A stretch of 64,000 bases of DNA from Olivibacter domesticus (GCF_900109575.1 NZ_FOAF01000002.1:248001-312000); one strand, 5' to 3'; shown: positions 8,972 through 19,565, counted from the stretch's first letter. Numbers and translations are program-made. Notes: a model not told the origin generated them from the letters alone.

Positions 8972-11900
8972 TTGAATAAAGTCGGGAGAATTGCTTTTAA
9001 GACTATTTTGTGGATCATCGGCACTATTATAGGTTTAATATTGCTGATTTTTATTTTAATCCGTATTCCAGCAGTCCAAAATTTTGCAGTACAGCAAGTG
9101 GTATCTTTTCTCGAAAAAAAGATTAAAACCCCTGTTAAAATAGAAAAAGTATCGCTCGATCTACCTAAATTACTCGTATTGGAGGGCGTTTATTTTGAAG
9201 ATCAAAAACAAGACACCTTATTGGCGGGAGATCAATTAAAAGTTGATATCAGTCTACTCAAACTACTAAAAAACAAAGTAGAAATAAATGAAATAGATCT
9301 CAAGGGAATAACCACCAAAATTGATCGCACACTCCCAGATAGCAGTTTCAATTTTGACTATATAATACGTGCCTTTGTTAGTGAAGAAAAAGAAGAACCC
9401 AAACCGGAAGATACTACTTCAACAATGGAATTCTCGATCGATAAGATCAATCTAGATCGCATTCGTTTTGTATATAAAGATGATGTTATAGGAACAAGCG
9501 CTGATTTCAATTTAGGGCATTTAGATACTAGAATAAAAACTTTTGACTTGAACAATATGCGTTTTGAGATTCCAAAAGTAAATGTAAAAGGAATTAATAC
9601 CACGATTAAACAGTGGGCGGTGGTCGACACTTCCGACCTTCCATCTACAAAGGATATTGGTATCGAAGAGGCTACGGGTGCTGAGTCAGCTATGCCAGAT
9701 TTGCAACTGGGCGGCTTACATATAGAAGATGTTAAAGCTCAATATATAGATGAAATAAGCGCGCTTAATGCAAGCATTCTATTCAAAAGACTCCTTGTTG
9801 ATTTTAACAACATCAATCTAAAAGGAGAAACAATAGATATTAAACGTATCCTTTTGGATGAAAATGACACAGAAGTTGCCTTCGGAAAAGTAAAACAACC
9901 TAGCATTACCAAAGAGCCAAAATCCGTAGATAGCGCGGACTCACAACCAATCAATTGGAAAGTAAATATTGGCGATGTACAGCTCAATAAAAGTCAGGTC
10001 TCTTATTTTGACGCCAATCAGCCACGCATTGCAAAGGGTATGGATTATGGAAATCTCGATATGACCACCGTAGACGCCAAAATGTCTGATTTCTTTTTCT
10101 CAATCGATTCCATCAGCGGTACATTGAAACAATTAAATTTTAAGGATAGAAGTGGCTTTATTATCAATAAAGCGGAAGCAGATTTTGTTTACACGGAAAA
10201 AGGAGCCAGCGCTCAGAATCTGTATATCGAAACGCCAAATACATTGATTCGAAATTATGCAAAAGTAAGTTACCCTTCACTTGAACAAATTACCGAACGT
10301 ATCGGAGAGATTCAGGTGGACGCCAATATTGAAAAGAGTAAGTTGGGAATGAAGGATGTACTCCTATTGGTTCCGGACCTCGATACAATGGAAGTGATGA
10401 AACCTTTAATTACGCATACTTTCTTTATCGACGGTCAGGTAAAAGGCCGCGTGGATGATCTCCGAATATCCAACATAGTGTTTAGCACGTTAGACCGAAC
10501 CCGCCTACAAGCTAGCGCTCATCTAAAGGGACTTCCCGATGTTGATAAGTTTTACATGGATCTACAATTGAAAAATTTAGAAACAGGAAAGCGCGATCTC
10601 GATCGTTTAATAGCAAAGAGTATGCTTCCCGATAGCATCGAATTACCTCAGCAGCTGAAGTTAAACGGGCTATTTAAAGGAGGCCTTAATCAATTTACCA
10701 CCAATATGCATCTACGGTCCTCCATAGGTAGCGCCGATCTTCGGGCAAATTACGCTGCAGGACGAGATACCACCTATGATGCCGATATGGCGATACGAGA
10801 TATAAATGTAGGGCATCTCATGAAAATGGATTCAACCCTTGGGAAGATATCCTTTGCCGCGCAAATCAAAGGAAAGGGGCTGGACCCTTCTAAATTAGTA
10901 GCTGATGCAAAAGCTAAACTAATCAGTGCTGAAGCGATGGGTTATACCTATACCAACATCAATTTAGCAGCGAAAGCCAATAGTGGTGATGTAGAAGCCT
11001 CGCTAACCAGCGAGGATCCAAACATAAGTCTAAACGGGCAAATTGCCGCCAAACTCAGCGAACGACACCCAAAATTTACGCTTAATTTATTAGTTGATAG
11101 TATTAACACGAAGAATCTCAAACTTACCAATGATAATATACGTTTCCACGGCAATTTCGTTGCAGATTTTGATTCCGCCGATCCTGATTACCTAAATGGA
11201 AAACTTGATCTAACCAAAGCTATTATTGCGTACAATAATGATCGTTATGTTTTAGACACCATTAGTGTCATCGCCCAAGCTGACACTAATCAGAATCTCA
11301 TACAATTACGCTCTGAGTTTCTCACGGCCCATATGATAGGTAACTATAAATTAAGTACACTCTCTTATGCCTTTCAGGATGTGTTGAACACCTATTATAA
11401 CCCCAATCCTACAATCGATAAAAAAACAGGGCTACCAGACACTATTCCAGCCTATAGTCCGACCCAAATCGAGTTTGGAGCAACATTTCGACGATCACCA
11501 CTGATTATCCGTGTAATGCCGGAATTAACGGAAATGCAACCGATAACTTTAGACGGTAATTTTAATAGCGAAACGAAATCGATTAATGTCAAAGGTGTGG
11601 CTCCAAAAGCAGTATATGCAGGAACTGATATACAAAATGTAAGTTTTGATATCAATACGTTGGATAGTACCCTCTACTACGCTGCACTCGTGAACAGCAT
11701 CAAGGTATCGAGCATAGAAATTATAAATACACTTTTAAGCGGTACCGTAAAGAACAGTTCAATTGATGCCGGTTTGTGGATTAAAGATAAAAAGGGTAAG
11801 GAGCAATATCATTTAGGTGCTAACTTACTGGCCCGTGCTGAAGATTTCCGCTTCTCCTTAAAAGAAGACGGGCTCATGTTAAATTATGACAAATGGTCGG

Positions 11901-14263
11901 TAAATCCACAAAATGTTATCAGCTTTGGCTCAAAAGGGTTGTTGGCTTCTCATTTCGACTTAAACCAAAGTGGGCAGGAAATGAGCATTGCCTCGCAAGA
12001 CTCTGTACCTAATTCACCTTTAGCCGTTGATTTTAAGAATTTCCGCATTGAAACTTTTGCCAATATGGTAGAAAGCGCCAGTTTAGACGTCGGTGGTGGG
12101 ATTAATGGTAACGCCTTGGTTGATCGTCTCGATGGATATCCGGTTTTTACTTCCGATATAACTATCAACGACTTTTACTTTGGTCAAGACACCATTGGAA
12201 ATATTGGTCTTCAGGTCAATAACGCAAAAGAAAACACATACAATGCCAATATTACCGTACAAGGGCAAGGAAATGATATTCAGCTAAGTGGCGATTATAT
12301 TACACCCTTGGACGCAGAATCAACAATGGATTTTGATCTGCTCGTCAATAATCTTAATATGAGTACCCTAGAAACCTTTAGTTTCGGAAACCTAAGGCGT
12401 ACTTCGGGGGGTATTTCCGGAAAGCTTGACTTAACCGGAAGTTTGGATGCACCGGTAATCAATGGTGATTTAATCTTCAATCAGGCCAAAATGAATATCT
12501 CTATGCTGAATGCGACATTTACCATGGATCAGCAGCGCATTAATTTTAATAACCGCGGTATTGGTTTTAAACAGTTTACCTTAACTGATAGTATTGGTAA
12601 TAAGGCAATTATTAATGGCAATATTCGAACCAAGACCTATACTGAATTTGTTTTAGGTATGGATGTAAAAGCCAATGATTTCCAAGTGCTGAATTCAACG
12701 GAGGTTGATAACAATTTGTTCTATGGAAAACTGAACATCGACACTGATCTTCGCATCCGTGGTGCTGCTATGAGTCCATCACTAAATGGTACATTAAGAG
12801 TGAATGAGAATACGGATATGACCTTAACGATGCCGGAAACGGATCCAGGTTTAGTAGAACGCGAGGGCATTGTGGAATTCACCAGCTTAAGTCCGAGAGA
12901 CAGTGCCGAAATCCTTGCAGTATACGATACAACGGAAACAAAAGCTAATACCATTATGGGGATGAATATCTCCCTGAATATCGATGTAGATAAAGATGCC
13001 GCTTTTACAGTGATTGTTGACCCCGGAACGGGTGATAAGTTATTTGTCAAGGGGCAGGCCTTGTTGAATTTTGGCATCAATCCCGGAGGTGATATGACGC
13101 TTGCCGGAACTTATGAAGTGGAAGAAGGCAACTATTCGCTTTCCTTTAATATGATCAAAAGGAGATTTGACTTCAAGAAAGGCAGTACGATTACTTGGGG
13201 TGGCGATGTGATGGATGCTGATCTCAACATGACGGCCATTTATACTTTGCAGGCACAACCGATTGATTTGGTGCAGGTTTCGGGCACCGAGGCAAATTAC
13301 TATCGACAGCGTCTCCCCTTCAATGTCAATCTGCATATTGGTGGAAAAATGTTGAAACCGGAGATTTCGTTCGGTATTGATCTGGGAACCGGTGGCAATG
13401 CGAATACTGTTTCACAGACTGTTACTCAAACAGTAGAAGCAAAACTGGCACAATTACGAGACAATCCATCAGAGATGAACAAGCAAACTTTCGCCTTGAT
13501 TGTTTTAGGCAGGTTTATTGCGGAAAATCCTTTTTCAAGTGCCGGCGGATCTAGTACCGAAACCATGGTCCGTTCCAGTGTAAGTAGCTTATTGACCAGC
13601 CAGTTGAACAAATTAGCGGGCGACTTGATTGCGGGCGTGGAACTGAACTTCGATTTACAGTCTACGGCCGATGATTACAGTACCGGTCAAGCGCAAACAC
13701 GGACTGATCTGAATGTTGGCGTATCTAAACGGATGCTAGATGATCGATTAAAGGTAACCGTTGGTTCCAACTTTGAACTGGAAGGCGGTGGACAGCCCGG
13801 GCAAAAGGCCACGAATATTGCCGGCGATATTTCGATCGAATACCAATTATCCAGAGATGGGCGATACATTGCACGCGTTTACCGCAAAAACCAATATCAG
13901 GTAACCTTACAAGGACAGTTTATCGAAACAGGTTTAGGTTTTATTATCAATATGAATTACGATGAATTCAAGGAGTTATTCATGAACGCTAAACGGCGTC
14001 AAGAGCTCAATGATAAAAGAGCTGAAGAGATGAAAGAGCATTTGGAACAAAATGGTGAGGAAGAAGAGGACGAGGAGGGGCTAGATAGTTTAGAACGTCG
14101 TAAAGATCAACAGAATAGAGGTAACAGGCAGTTTAAAGAAACACCCGGGGAGAAAAAGCAAAACCCATCCCCTGCAGAGCGGTCGGAAAATGTAAACAAA
14201 GCCTACCGAAATGAAGATGAAGTCACCGAGCAAAAACCAGAAAAGAGCAACGATGAGGGTTAG
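8972..14263 (+). CDS. tamB: Translocation and assembly module protein TamB (AsmA-like envelope protein)
   Basis: 1763 aa. The start is a TTG (8972), which opens straight into MNKVGRIAFKTILWIIGTIIGLILLIFILI, an N-terminal membrane anchor; no in-frame ATG fits better. After an AsmA/DUF3971-like beginning (VQNFAVQQVVSFLEKKIKTPVKIEKVSLDLPK) the protein is a long run of beta-strands and ends with the TamB C-terminal domain (about 1250-1640; GTYEVEEGNYSLSF and AEANYYRQRLPFNV-like segments). The last ~110 residues are a highly charged, disordered tail rich in Glu, Lys and Gln, typical of Bacteroidota TamB. It spans the periplasm and helps lipid transport or outer-membrane protein assembly. The TamA-like gene overlaps its 3' end by 11 nt, supporting one transcript and partnership. 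Confidence 0.92.
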   Translation: MNKVGRIAFKTILWIIGTIIGLILLIFILIRIPAVQNFAVQQVVSFLEKKIKTPVKIEKVSLDLPKLLVLEGVYFEDQKQDTLLAGDQLKVDISLLKLLKNKVEINEIDLKGITTKIDRTLPDSSFNFDYIIRAFVSEEKEEPKPEDTTSTMEFSIDKINLDRIRFVYKDDVIGTSADFNLGHLDTRIKTFDLNNMRFEIPKVNVKGINTTIKQWAVVDTSDLPSTKDIGIEEATGAESAMPDLQLGGLHIEDVKAQYIDEISALNASILFKRLLVDFNNINLKGETIDIKRILLDENDTEVAFGKVKQPSITKEPKSVDSADSQPINWKVNIGDVQLNKSQVSYFDANQPRIAKGMDYGNLDMTTVDAKMSDFFFSIDSISGTLKQLNFKDRSGFIINKAEADFVYTEKGASAQNLYIETPNTLIRNYAKVSYPSLEQITERIGEIQVDANIEKSKLGMKDVLLLVPDLDTMEVMKPLITHTFFIDGQVKGRVDDLRISNIVFSTLDRTRLQASAHLKGLPDVDKFYMDLQLKNLETGKRDLDRLIAKSMLPDSIELPQQLKLNGLFKGGLNQFTTNMHLRSSIGSADLRANYAAGRDTTYDADMAIRDINVGHLMKMDSTLGKISFAAQIKGKGLDPSKLVADAKAKLISAEAMGYTYTNINLAAKANSGDVEASLTSEDPNISLNGQIAAKLSERHPKFTLNLLVDSINTKNLKLTNDNIRFHGNFVADFDSADPDYLNGKLDLTKAIIAYNNDRYVLDTISVIAQADTNQNLIQLRSEFLTAHMIGNYKLSTLSYAFQDVLNTYYNPNPTIDKKTGLPDTIPAYSPTQIEFGATFRRSPLIIRVMPELTEMQPITLDGNFNSETKSINVKGVAPKAVYAGTDIQNVSFDINTLDSTLYYAALVNSIKVSSIEIINTLLSGTVKNSSIDAGLWIKDKKGKEQYHLGANLLARAEDFRFSLKEDGLMLNYDKWSVNPQNVISFGSKGLLASHFDLNQSGQEMSIASQDSVPNSPLAVDFKNFRIETFANMVESASLDVGGGINGNALVDRLDGYPVFTSDITINDFYFGQDTIGNIGLQVNNAKENTYNANITVQGQGNDIQLSGDYITPLDAESTMDFDLLVNNLNMSTLETFSFGNLRRTSGGISGKLDLTGSLDAPVINGDLIFNQAKMNISMLNATFTMDQQRINFNNRGIGFKQFTLTDSIGNKAIINGNIRTKTYTEFVLGMDVKANDFQVLNSTEVDNNLFYGKLNIDTDLRIRGAAMSPSLNGTLRVNENTDMTLTMPETDPGLVEREGIVEFTSLSPRDSAEILAVYDTTETKANTIMGMNISLNIDVDKDAAFTVIVDPGTGDKLFVKGQALLNFGINPGGDMTLAGTYEVEEGNYSLSFNMIKRRFDFKKGSTITWGGDVMDADLNMTAIYTLQAQPIDLVQVSGTEANYYRQRLPFNVNLHIGGKMLKPEISFGIDLGTGGNANTVSQTVTQTVEAKLAQLRDNPSEMNKQTFALIVLGRFIAENPFSSAGGSSTETMVRSSVSSLLTSQLNKLAGDLIAGVELNFDLQSTADDYSTGQAQTRTDLNVGVSKRMLDDRLKVTVGSNFELEGGGQPGQKATNIAGDISIEYQLSRDGRYIARVYRKNQYQVTLQGQFIETGLGFIINMNYDEFKELFMNAKRRQELNDKRAEEMKEHLEQNGEEEEDEEGLDSLERRKDQQNRGNRQFKETPGEKKQNPSPAERSENVNKAYRNEDEVTEQKPEKSNDEG

Positions 14264-16553
14264 GATTTACATATATATAGCAATTTTAATATTTTTCACT
14301 TCCTGCAGTAATATCAAATACCTAAAGGAAGGAGAAAACCTATACGTCAAGGGTGAGGTTGAACTAAATAACGATTCGATTCCCGATCGATATCGGGCAC
14401 CCCTAACCGAACGGCTGGAAGAAGTGCTGCGGCCTCGACCGAATAAGAAGTTCTTAGGTTTACGTACAAAATTATATTTCTACAATATTGCCGGTCAGCC
14501 AAAGAAAAACAAGGGCTTTAAACATTGGTTAAAAAACAAAGCTGGCGAAGCACCCGTGTTATTGCAAGATGTGAATGTACCCTATAATGAAAATTTGGTC
14601 CGAAATAGGCTAGAAAATATCGGTTTCTTTAATGCCTATGTTACCACGGACACAACCATTAAAAAACAAAAAGCGATGCTTAATTATATCGCTACCACAA
14701 ACAAGATATACCGTATCAATAAAGTCACCTACGAATTGGATACGACTACTCAAATCGGAAAGGAGATCAAGTTAGCACAGCCAGGCTCCCTACTAATACC
14801 CGGCAGACCCTATAATTTGGACCGGATCATTGCAGAACGTGAACGAATCGAAAATCTCCTCAAAGACAAGGGCTACTATTTTTTCAGTCCAGATCATATT
14901 TTGGTACAGGTGGATAGTATGATTGGTAAGCACATGGTTGACATGAATGTCAAACTAAAGGACGAAACACCTAAAAATGCAAAGCAACCTTACACCATCA
15001 ATAATATTTTCATTTACCCAGAATACTCTTTAGTTCAAGGAAATTACGAAATAGCAACACCCGCCGACGCGGAGGAATACAAAGGTTTCTATTTCATAGA
15101 CCCGCACCGTACCTTCCGAAAATTTGCACTTGCACGTACTATGTTTTTTCATAAGGGGGATCTTTACAATCGCGATCGACAAAATCAAACCATCAGTCAG
15201 CTTGTTGGTATGGGTACGTTCCGTTTTGTGAAAAATAATTTCATGTTGGTCGACCGAGGAAAGACCAATAAACTGGATGTTCATTATTATCTTACGCCAC
15301 AGCAGAAAAAGGCCGTCCGTGTTGAATTGCTCGGTAAAACGGCTGCCGTTTATAATGGATCCGAAGTGAATGTTAGCTGGAGCCATCGAAATGCCTTTAA
15401 GGGTGCTGAACTTTTACGTTTAACAGCCTATGGTGGTTACGAAGTACAATCTGGCGGCGGTGTCAATATCAATTCCAATTTTTATCGTTATGGCTTGGAG
15501 GCGTCTTTAACCTGGCCACGCATTATTGCGCCTTTCGGGTGGGAACCTACGCGTCGTTTTGTGCCGCATACCACCACTTTAGTGGGTTATGAATTTTTAA
15601 ACAGAAGACAGGCCTATCGCTTAAACTCATTGCGTTTTGCTTGGGGCTATAATTGGCAGGAATCCGCAAAAAAGACGCATCAACTCAATCTATTGGACAT
15701 TGCCTATGTACAGCCAGTAAATGTCACGCCGTTTTATGATAGTCTGGCTACCGAATTCCCTTATTTACAAAGGGCTATCGACCGGCAATTCACCTTTGGC
15801 CCAACTTACAAATTCACCTATACCAATACCATGGAAACCGACAAGAAGCATACTTTCTATTTTTCCGGAGGCTTAGATCTGTCAGCAAATACAACGGGGT
15901 TAATACTAGGATCTAATGTAAAAAAGGGGAAGCAAGACAGTATTTTCAAAGCCGCCTTTTCACAGTATATAAAAACGGAGATTGAATATCGTCATTATAT
16001 GAAGTTGGGTACAAATAGGCAGTTGGCAGCGCGAGCGCTATTCGGTTATGGCTATTCTTATGGAAACTCTACTCGTCTCCCCTATGTGAAACAATTCTTT
16101 GCCGGCGGTCCGAATAGCTTGCGTGCTTTTAGAGCCAGAGCAATTGGTCCGGGTTCCTATAATCCGGAACGTTTTGGCAATGACAATTTTGTACCGGATA
16201 TGACCGGTGATATCCGTATGGAATTCAATCTGGAATATCGATCAAAGATCGTTAGTATATTAGATTGGGCCGCCTTCGTTGACGTTGGAAACATTTGGTT
16301 ACAAAATGCAGATACAGTATTTCAAGGAGGTAAATTCTCCAAAGATTTCTTTAAAGAACTGGCCGTGGGGGGTGGTTTAGGTTTACGTTTTGATTTAACA
16401 TTCCTCATCTTAAGAACAGATCTTGCTATTCCATTCCGGATCCCATATTTACCTGATGGTCAACGTTGGGTATTCAATAAGATTAACTTCAGGGATCCAG
16501 ATTGGCGACGCGATAACCTAGTCTTTAACTTAGCAATAGGTTATCCTTTTTAG
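14253..16553 (+). CDS. tamL: TamA-like Omp85 outer membrane lipoprotein (BamA/TamA family)
   Basis: 766 aa from the ATG at 14253, chosen because it opens a lipoprotein signal (RIYIYIAILIFFTSC, Cys18); the longer frame from 14211 would bury it. The overlap with tamB is 11 nt. The N-terminal ~400 residues contain POTRA-type repeats (NIKYLKEGENLYVKGEVELNN, RNRLENIGFFNAYVTTD, KGDLYNRDRQNQTISQLVGMGTFRFVKNNF), then a 16-strand-type barrel with GPTYKFTYTNTM and the family-typical FFAGGPNSLRAFRARAIGPG segment (about 610-630), ending in IGYPF. Lipidated TamA homologues paired with TamB are known in Bacteroidota as TamL; the name rests on that context. It probably works with TamB in inserting outer-membrane proteins. 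Confidence 0.88.
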   Translation: MRVRIYIYIAILIFFTSCSNIKYLKEGENLYVKGEVELNNDSIPDRYRAPLTERLEEVLRPRPNKKFLGLRTKLYFYNIAGQPKKNKGFKHWLKNKAGEAPVLLQDVNVPYNENLVRNRLENIGFFNAYVTTDTTIKKQKAMLNYIATTNKIYRINKVTYELDTTTQIGKEIKLAQPGSLLIPGRPYNLDRIIAERERIENLLKDKGYYFFSPDHILVQVDSMIGKHMVDMNVKLKDETPKNAKQPYTINNIFIYPEYSLVQGNYEIATPADAEEYKGFYFIDPHRTFRKFALARTMFFHKGDLYNRDRQNQTISQLVGMGTFRFVKNNFMLVDRGKTNKLDVHYYLTPQQKKAVRVELLGKTAAVYNGSEVNVSWSHRNAFKGAELLRLTAYGGYEVQSGGGVNINSNFYRYGLEASLTWPRIIAPFGWEPTRRFVPHTTTLVGYEFLNRRQAYRLNSLRFAWGYNWQESAKKTHQLNLLDIAYVQPVNVTPFYDSLATEFPYLQRAIDRQFTFGPTYKFTYTNTMETDKKHTFYFSGGLDLSANTTGLILGSNVKKGKQDSIFKAAFSQYIKTEIEYRHYMKLGTNRQLAARALFGYGYSYGNSTRLPYVKQFFAGGPNSLRAFRARAIGPGSYNPERFGNDNFVPDMTGDIRMEFNLEYRSKIVSILDWAAFVDVGNIWLQNADTVFQGGKFSKDFFKELAVGGGLGLRFDLTFLILRTDLAIPFRIPYLPDGQRWVFNKINFRDPDWRRDNLVFNLAIGYPF

Positions 16554-16559
16554 TTATAC

Positions 16560-16650
16560 GTTATAAGTTTTACGTTTTTTGATTTGTTATTGGCAACGGT
16601 AACACGATTTACCCCATACAAGTGATAGCTTAAAATTTATGACTTATAAC
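16560..16650. repeat. Inverted GTTATAAGT/ACTTATAAC intergenic repeat
   Basis: GTTATAAGT at 16560-16568 recurs inverted as ACTTATAAC at 16642-16650, embedded in low-complexity TTACG/ATAAG text. It sits between the TamA-like gene and mdh. It resembles degenerate intergenic repeats rather than a terminator, because the arms are about 70 nt apart. Confidence 0.4.
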
Positions 16651-16754
16651 TTACGACTTGTTTTGTCATTCCCATTCCTTTTTACTATTTTACCATCGTG
16701 CGGGATTGAGGTAAAAAACAATAATTTTAAAGAATCATTTAATCCTATAAATTT

Positions 16755-17693
16755 ATGAAAATAACCGTTATTGGCGCCGGTGCCGTCGGCGCAACTGCAG
16801 CAGACAATATTACAAGGCGAGAACTCGCGGAAGAGGTCATTCTTCTTGACATTAAAGAAGGTGTTGCCGAAGGAAAGGCTCAAGATATTGCTCAAACAGC
16901 CGCATTATTAGGTTTCGACACAAAAATCACAGGAGTAACAAACGATTATGAGAAAACAGCTGGATCAAGTGTGGCTGTTATAACTTCTGGCATACCTCGT
17001 AAACCTGGTATGACACGTGAGGAACTCATCGGCACCAATGCAAATATAGTTAAATCAGTAGCTAAGAATTTACTAAGCTATTCACCTGACATAATTATTC
17101 TAGTTGTTTCCAACCCCATGGATACCATGACCTATTTAACCTTAAAGGCAACTGGTTTACCAAAAAATCGTGTTATAGGCATGGGAGGAGCATTAGATTC
17201 TTCACGTTTCAAATACCAAATTAGTCAACATACCGGCGCTTCTCCTGCTGATCTAAATGCCATTGTCATTGGTGGGCATGGAGATACTACGATGATTCCA
17301 TTGATAAAACATGCTACTTGGAATAGTTTGCCTGTTAGTCAGTTTTTGTCGGCATCACAACAAGAAAAGGTTATTGCCGACACAATGGTTGGCGGCGCCA
17401 CGCTAACTAAATTAATAGGTACTTCCGCGTGGTATGCACCTGGAGCAGCCATAGCGGCTATGGTAGAAAGTATTGTCCGCAATCAGCAAAAACTATTTAC
17501 TGCATCTGTTTATCTGGACGGCGAATATGAGCAAAACGACATTACCTTAGGAGTACCTATCATCATCGGAAAAAATGGTGTTGAAAAGATTTTGACACTC
17601 AAGTTGGATGAAGAAGACAAGGCCAAATTTTCTCAAAGTGCGGAAGCGGTTCGAAGTATGAACAACGTACTTACCGAAAGCAATATCATATAA
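16755..17693 (+). CDS. mdh: Malate dehydrogenase (LDH-like type)
   Basis: 312 aa, standard length. It converts malate and oxaloacetate with NAD in the TCA cycle, in the cytoplasm. The Rossmann motif is at the start (ITVIGAGAVGATAADN), with an acidic residue at the end of beta2 (LLDI, Asp32) that selects NAD. The substrate loop RKPGMTR has two Arg residues, VSNPMDTMTYL is typical of MDH, and the catalytic His is in IGGHGDTTM near residue 174 with its paired Asp in DLNA just before. It is followed 8 nt later by the retropepsin-like gene, so the two may be cotranscribed. Confidence 0.97.
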   Translation: MKITVIGAGAVGATAADNITRRELAEEVILLDIKEGVAEGKAQDIAQTAALLGFDTKITGVTNDYEKTAGSSVAVITSGIPRKPGMTREELIGTNANIVKSVAKNLLSYSPDIIILVVSNPMDTMTYLTLKATGLPKNRVIGMGGALDSSRFKYQISQHTGASPADLNAIVIGGHGDTTMIPLIKHATWNSLPVSQFLSASQQEKVIADTMVGGATLTKLIGTSAWYAPGAAIAAMVESIVRNQQKLFTASVYLDGEYEQNDITLGVPIIIGKNGVEKILTLKLDEEDKAKFSQSAEAVRSMNNVLTESNII

Positions 17694-17701
17694 CAATATT
17701 C

Positions 17702-18136
17702 ATGATTAAAATACCTCTTGCCTTATTAAATTTACAAGACGATGGCTTCCACTTATTGGTGGAAGTTGTTGTTTTTGACAAAACCTTTAAAGCTGTACTC
17801 GATACAGGTGCATCTAAAACAGTCTTCGATAAAACAACCATCGAAAAACACATCGGTAACGATGAACTTAGAACAAGCGACAGAGTTTCTACCGGCTTAG
17901 GGACTACTAATATGGAAAGTTTCACATGGCTTTTGCCCGACTTTCAAGTAGGCGACTTTCACCTTAAAAATTTTGAAGTAGCTGTTCTAGACCTTTCATC
18001 AATAAATTTCGCATATGAAAACCTATCAGTGGATCCCGTAATAGGTGTTATTGGTGGCGATATACTTACGCAATATGACGGTATAATAGATTACGGAAAA
18101 AAGACACTTACACTTAAAAAGAGTAAAAAGAAATAA
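17702..18136 (+). CDS. Retropepsin-like aspartic protease
   Basis: 144 aa. It contains the catalytic FKAVLDTGASKTVFD segment (DTGAS, Asp about residue 38) and, near the C-terminus, VIGVIGGDILTQYDGIIDYGKKTLTL, which matches the hydrophobic-Gly psi-loop and closing strands of single-domain retroviral-type aspartyl proteases, which act as dimers. There is no signal peptide, so it is probably cytoplasmic. It starts 8 nt after mdh; the stem-loop after it would end the shared transcript. The substrate is unknown. Confidence 0.85.
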   Translation: MIKIPLALLNLQDDGFHLLVEVVVFDKTFKAVLDTGASKTVFDKTTIEKHIGNDELRTSDRVSTGLGTTNMESFTWLLPDFQVGDFHLKNFEVAVLDLSSINFAYENLSVDPVIGVIGGDILTQYDGIIDYGKKTLTLKKSKKK

Positions 18137-18144
18137 GAAAGCAA

Positions 18145-18170
18145 AAAGGCACGCTTCCCAGCGGGCCTTT
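18145..18170 (+). terminator. Probable intrinsic terminator after the protease gene
   Basis: AAAGGC-a-CGCT pairs with AGCG-g-GCCTTT around a 4-nt TCCC loop (one internal mismatch), nine nt after the stop codon. The tail CCCAATTTTA is only moderately U-rich. Confidence 0.6.
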
Positions 18171-18389
18171 CCCAATTTTAACCAAACCTAATTTACATGA
18201 ATCAATTACTATTTAACTCTGATACAAATATAGTGCTGCCACATTAAGCCTATTTTAATCTAGCATTATGTGTTCATGAAAAATGACCAGTATTTTTTTT
18301 AGTTTTCAATAATTTATGATAAAATCATAACAATTGGTTAACGATACAGTTAAACATTCCGTCTAGTTTTATGATCAAACCATATAGCT

Positions 18390-19565
18390 ATGCGGAAAGT
18401 TAAAGTAGCGTTCTTTGCCGAAATATTATTTGAAGACAAAGATGGTGCCTCTAGGACCATGTTTCAATTGATTAAAAGAATATCTTCCGATCGATTCGAG
18501 TTCATGTTTATATATGGTGAAGGTCCGGATCAATTACTAAATTTCCGTTCTCTAAAGATACCCACCCTCACTATTCCATCCAACAAAAACTACACACTTT
18601 GCTTACCAAGCTTGGTACAACAAAAACTTATTAGGCAACTAACGCAGTTTAATCCAGATATTATCCATATAGCAACCCCTTCACTGTTAGGTCATTTTGC
18701 GGCCAAATTTGCGCAAAAACATCATATACCTATTATTACTATTTATCATACTCATTTTATATCCTATATTGCTTATTATTTTAAGAAGCTTCCTTTTCTT
18801 ATTGAACCCATAAAGAAACTCATATCCGTCAAGAAAAAATCTTTTTACAATCGCTGCGATTATATATATGTGCCATCAAACACTATTAGAAAAGAGCTTA
18901 TTAATTATGGCATACAAGCCTCCAAAATGCAACTATGGGAAAGAGGGATCGATAGCAAGATCTTTAATCCAAAGAAAAACGATCCGGAACTACTTAAACA
19001 GATTACAGGCAACAGCTTACCCACCTTATTGTTTGCAAGTAGACTTGTTTGGGAAAAAAATCTACAAACACTCTTTAGAATATATCACCGTATTCAAAGT
19101 AGGAATATTGCCTGTAACTTCATTGTAGCCGGTGACGGTCAAGCACGGGCAGAATGTGAGAAGGAGATGAAAGGAGCTATATTTATGGGGCAATTGAGCC
19201 ATGAAACATTAGCGATCATTTATGCTTCTTCTTCCCTCTTTATATTTCCTTCTATTAGCGAAACATACGGTAATGTAGTTTTGGAAGCGATGGCTTCTGG
19301 ATTGCCTTGCGTTATCGCAAGTGGTGGTGGTTCTCAGGACCTCATACAAAACGGAGTAAATGGATATTCCTGCGAGCCAGATAATGAAGAAGAATACGCT
19401 GATCGGATAGAAACGCTCTTAACTAATAAAACGCTGTATCAACAATTTAGAGAGGCGGGCTTGCATAAAAGTGAAAAGCTCAACTGGGATCATTTAGCGG
19501 CTATCTATTTCGATGATCTCGAACATCTTGGAAAACTTCCATATATCTATAAATTAACTTCTTAA
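18390..19565 (+). CDS. GT4 glycosyltransferase, MgtA/SqdX-like (NDP-sugar to lipid type)
   Basis: 391 aa GT-B fold enzyme. The N-terminal Rossmann domain starts VKVAFFAEILFEDKDGASRTMFQL; the acceptor site THFISY resembles the HTHY motif of GDP-mannose or UDP-sulfoquinovose dependent lipid glycosyltransferases. The donor domain has FASRLVWEKNLQTLF, VAGDGQAR and the catalytic E-x7-E segment SETYGNVVLEAMASGLPC. It is the first of three same-strand genes (glycosyltransferase, flippase-like protein, glycosyltransferase), suggesting glycolipid or envelope glycan synthesis at the inner membrane. The sugar and acceptor are unknown. Confidence 0.88.
   Translation: MRKVKVAFFAEILFEDKDGASRTMFQLIKRISSDRFEFMFIYGEGPDQLLNFRSLKIPTLTIPSNKNYTLCLPSLVQQKLIRQLTQFNPDIIHIATPSLLGHFAAKFAQKHHIPIITIYHTHFISYIAYYFKKLPFLIEPIKKLISVKKKSFYNRCDYIYVPSNTIRKELINYGIQASKMQLWERGIDSKIFNPKKNDPELLKQITGNSLPTLLFASRLVWEKNLQTLFRIYHRIQSRNIACNFIVAGDGQARAECEKEMKGAIFMGQLSHETLAIIYASSSLFIFPSISETYGNVVLEAMASGLPCVIASGGGSQDLIQNGVNGYSCEPDNEEEYADRIETLLTNKTLYQQFREAGLHKSEKLNWDHLAAIYFDDLEHLGKLPYIYKLTS

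Noticed and set aside
12721-13336. Minus-strand ORFs of about 100-119 aa inside tamB
   Set aside because: Antisense shadows of a long coding frame; compositions are not protein-like.
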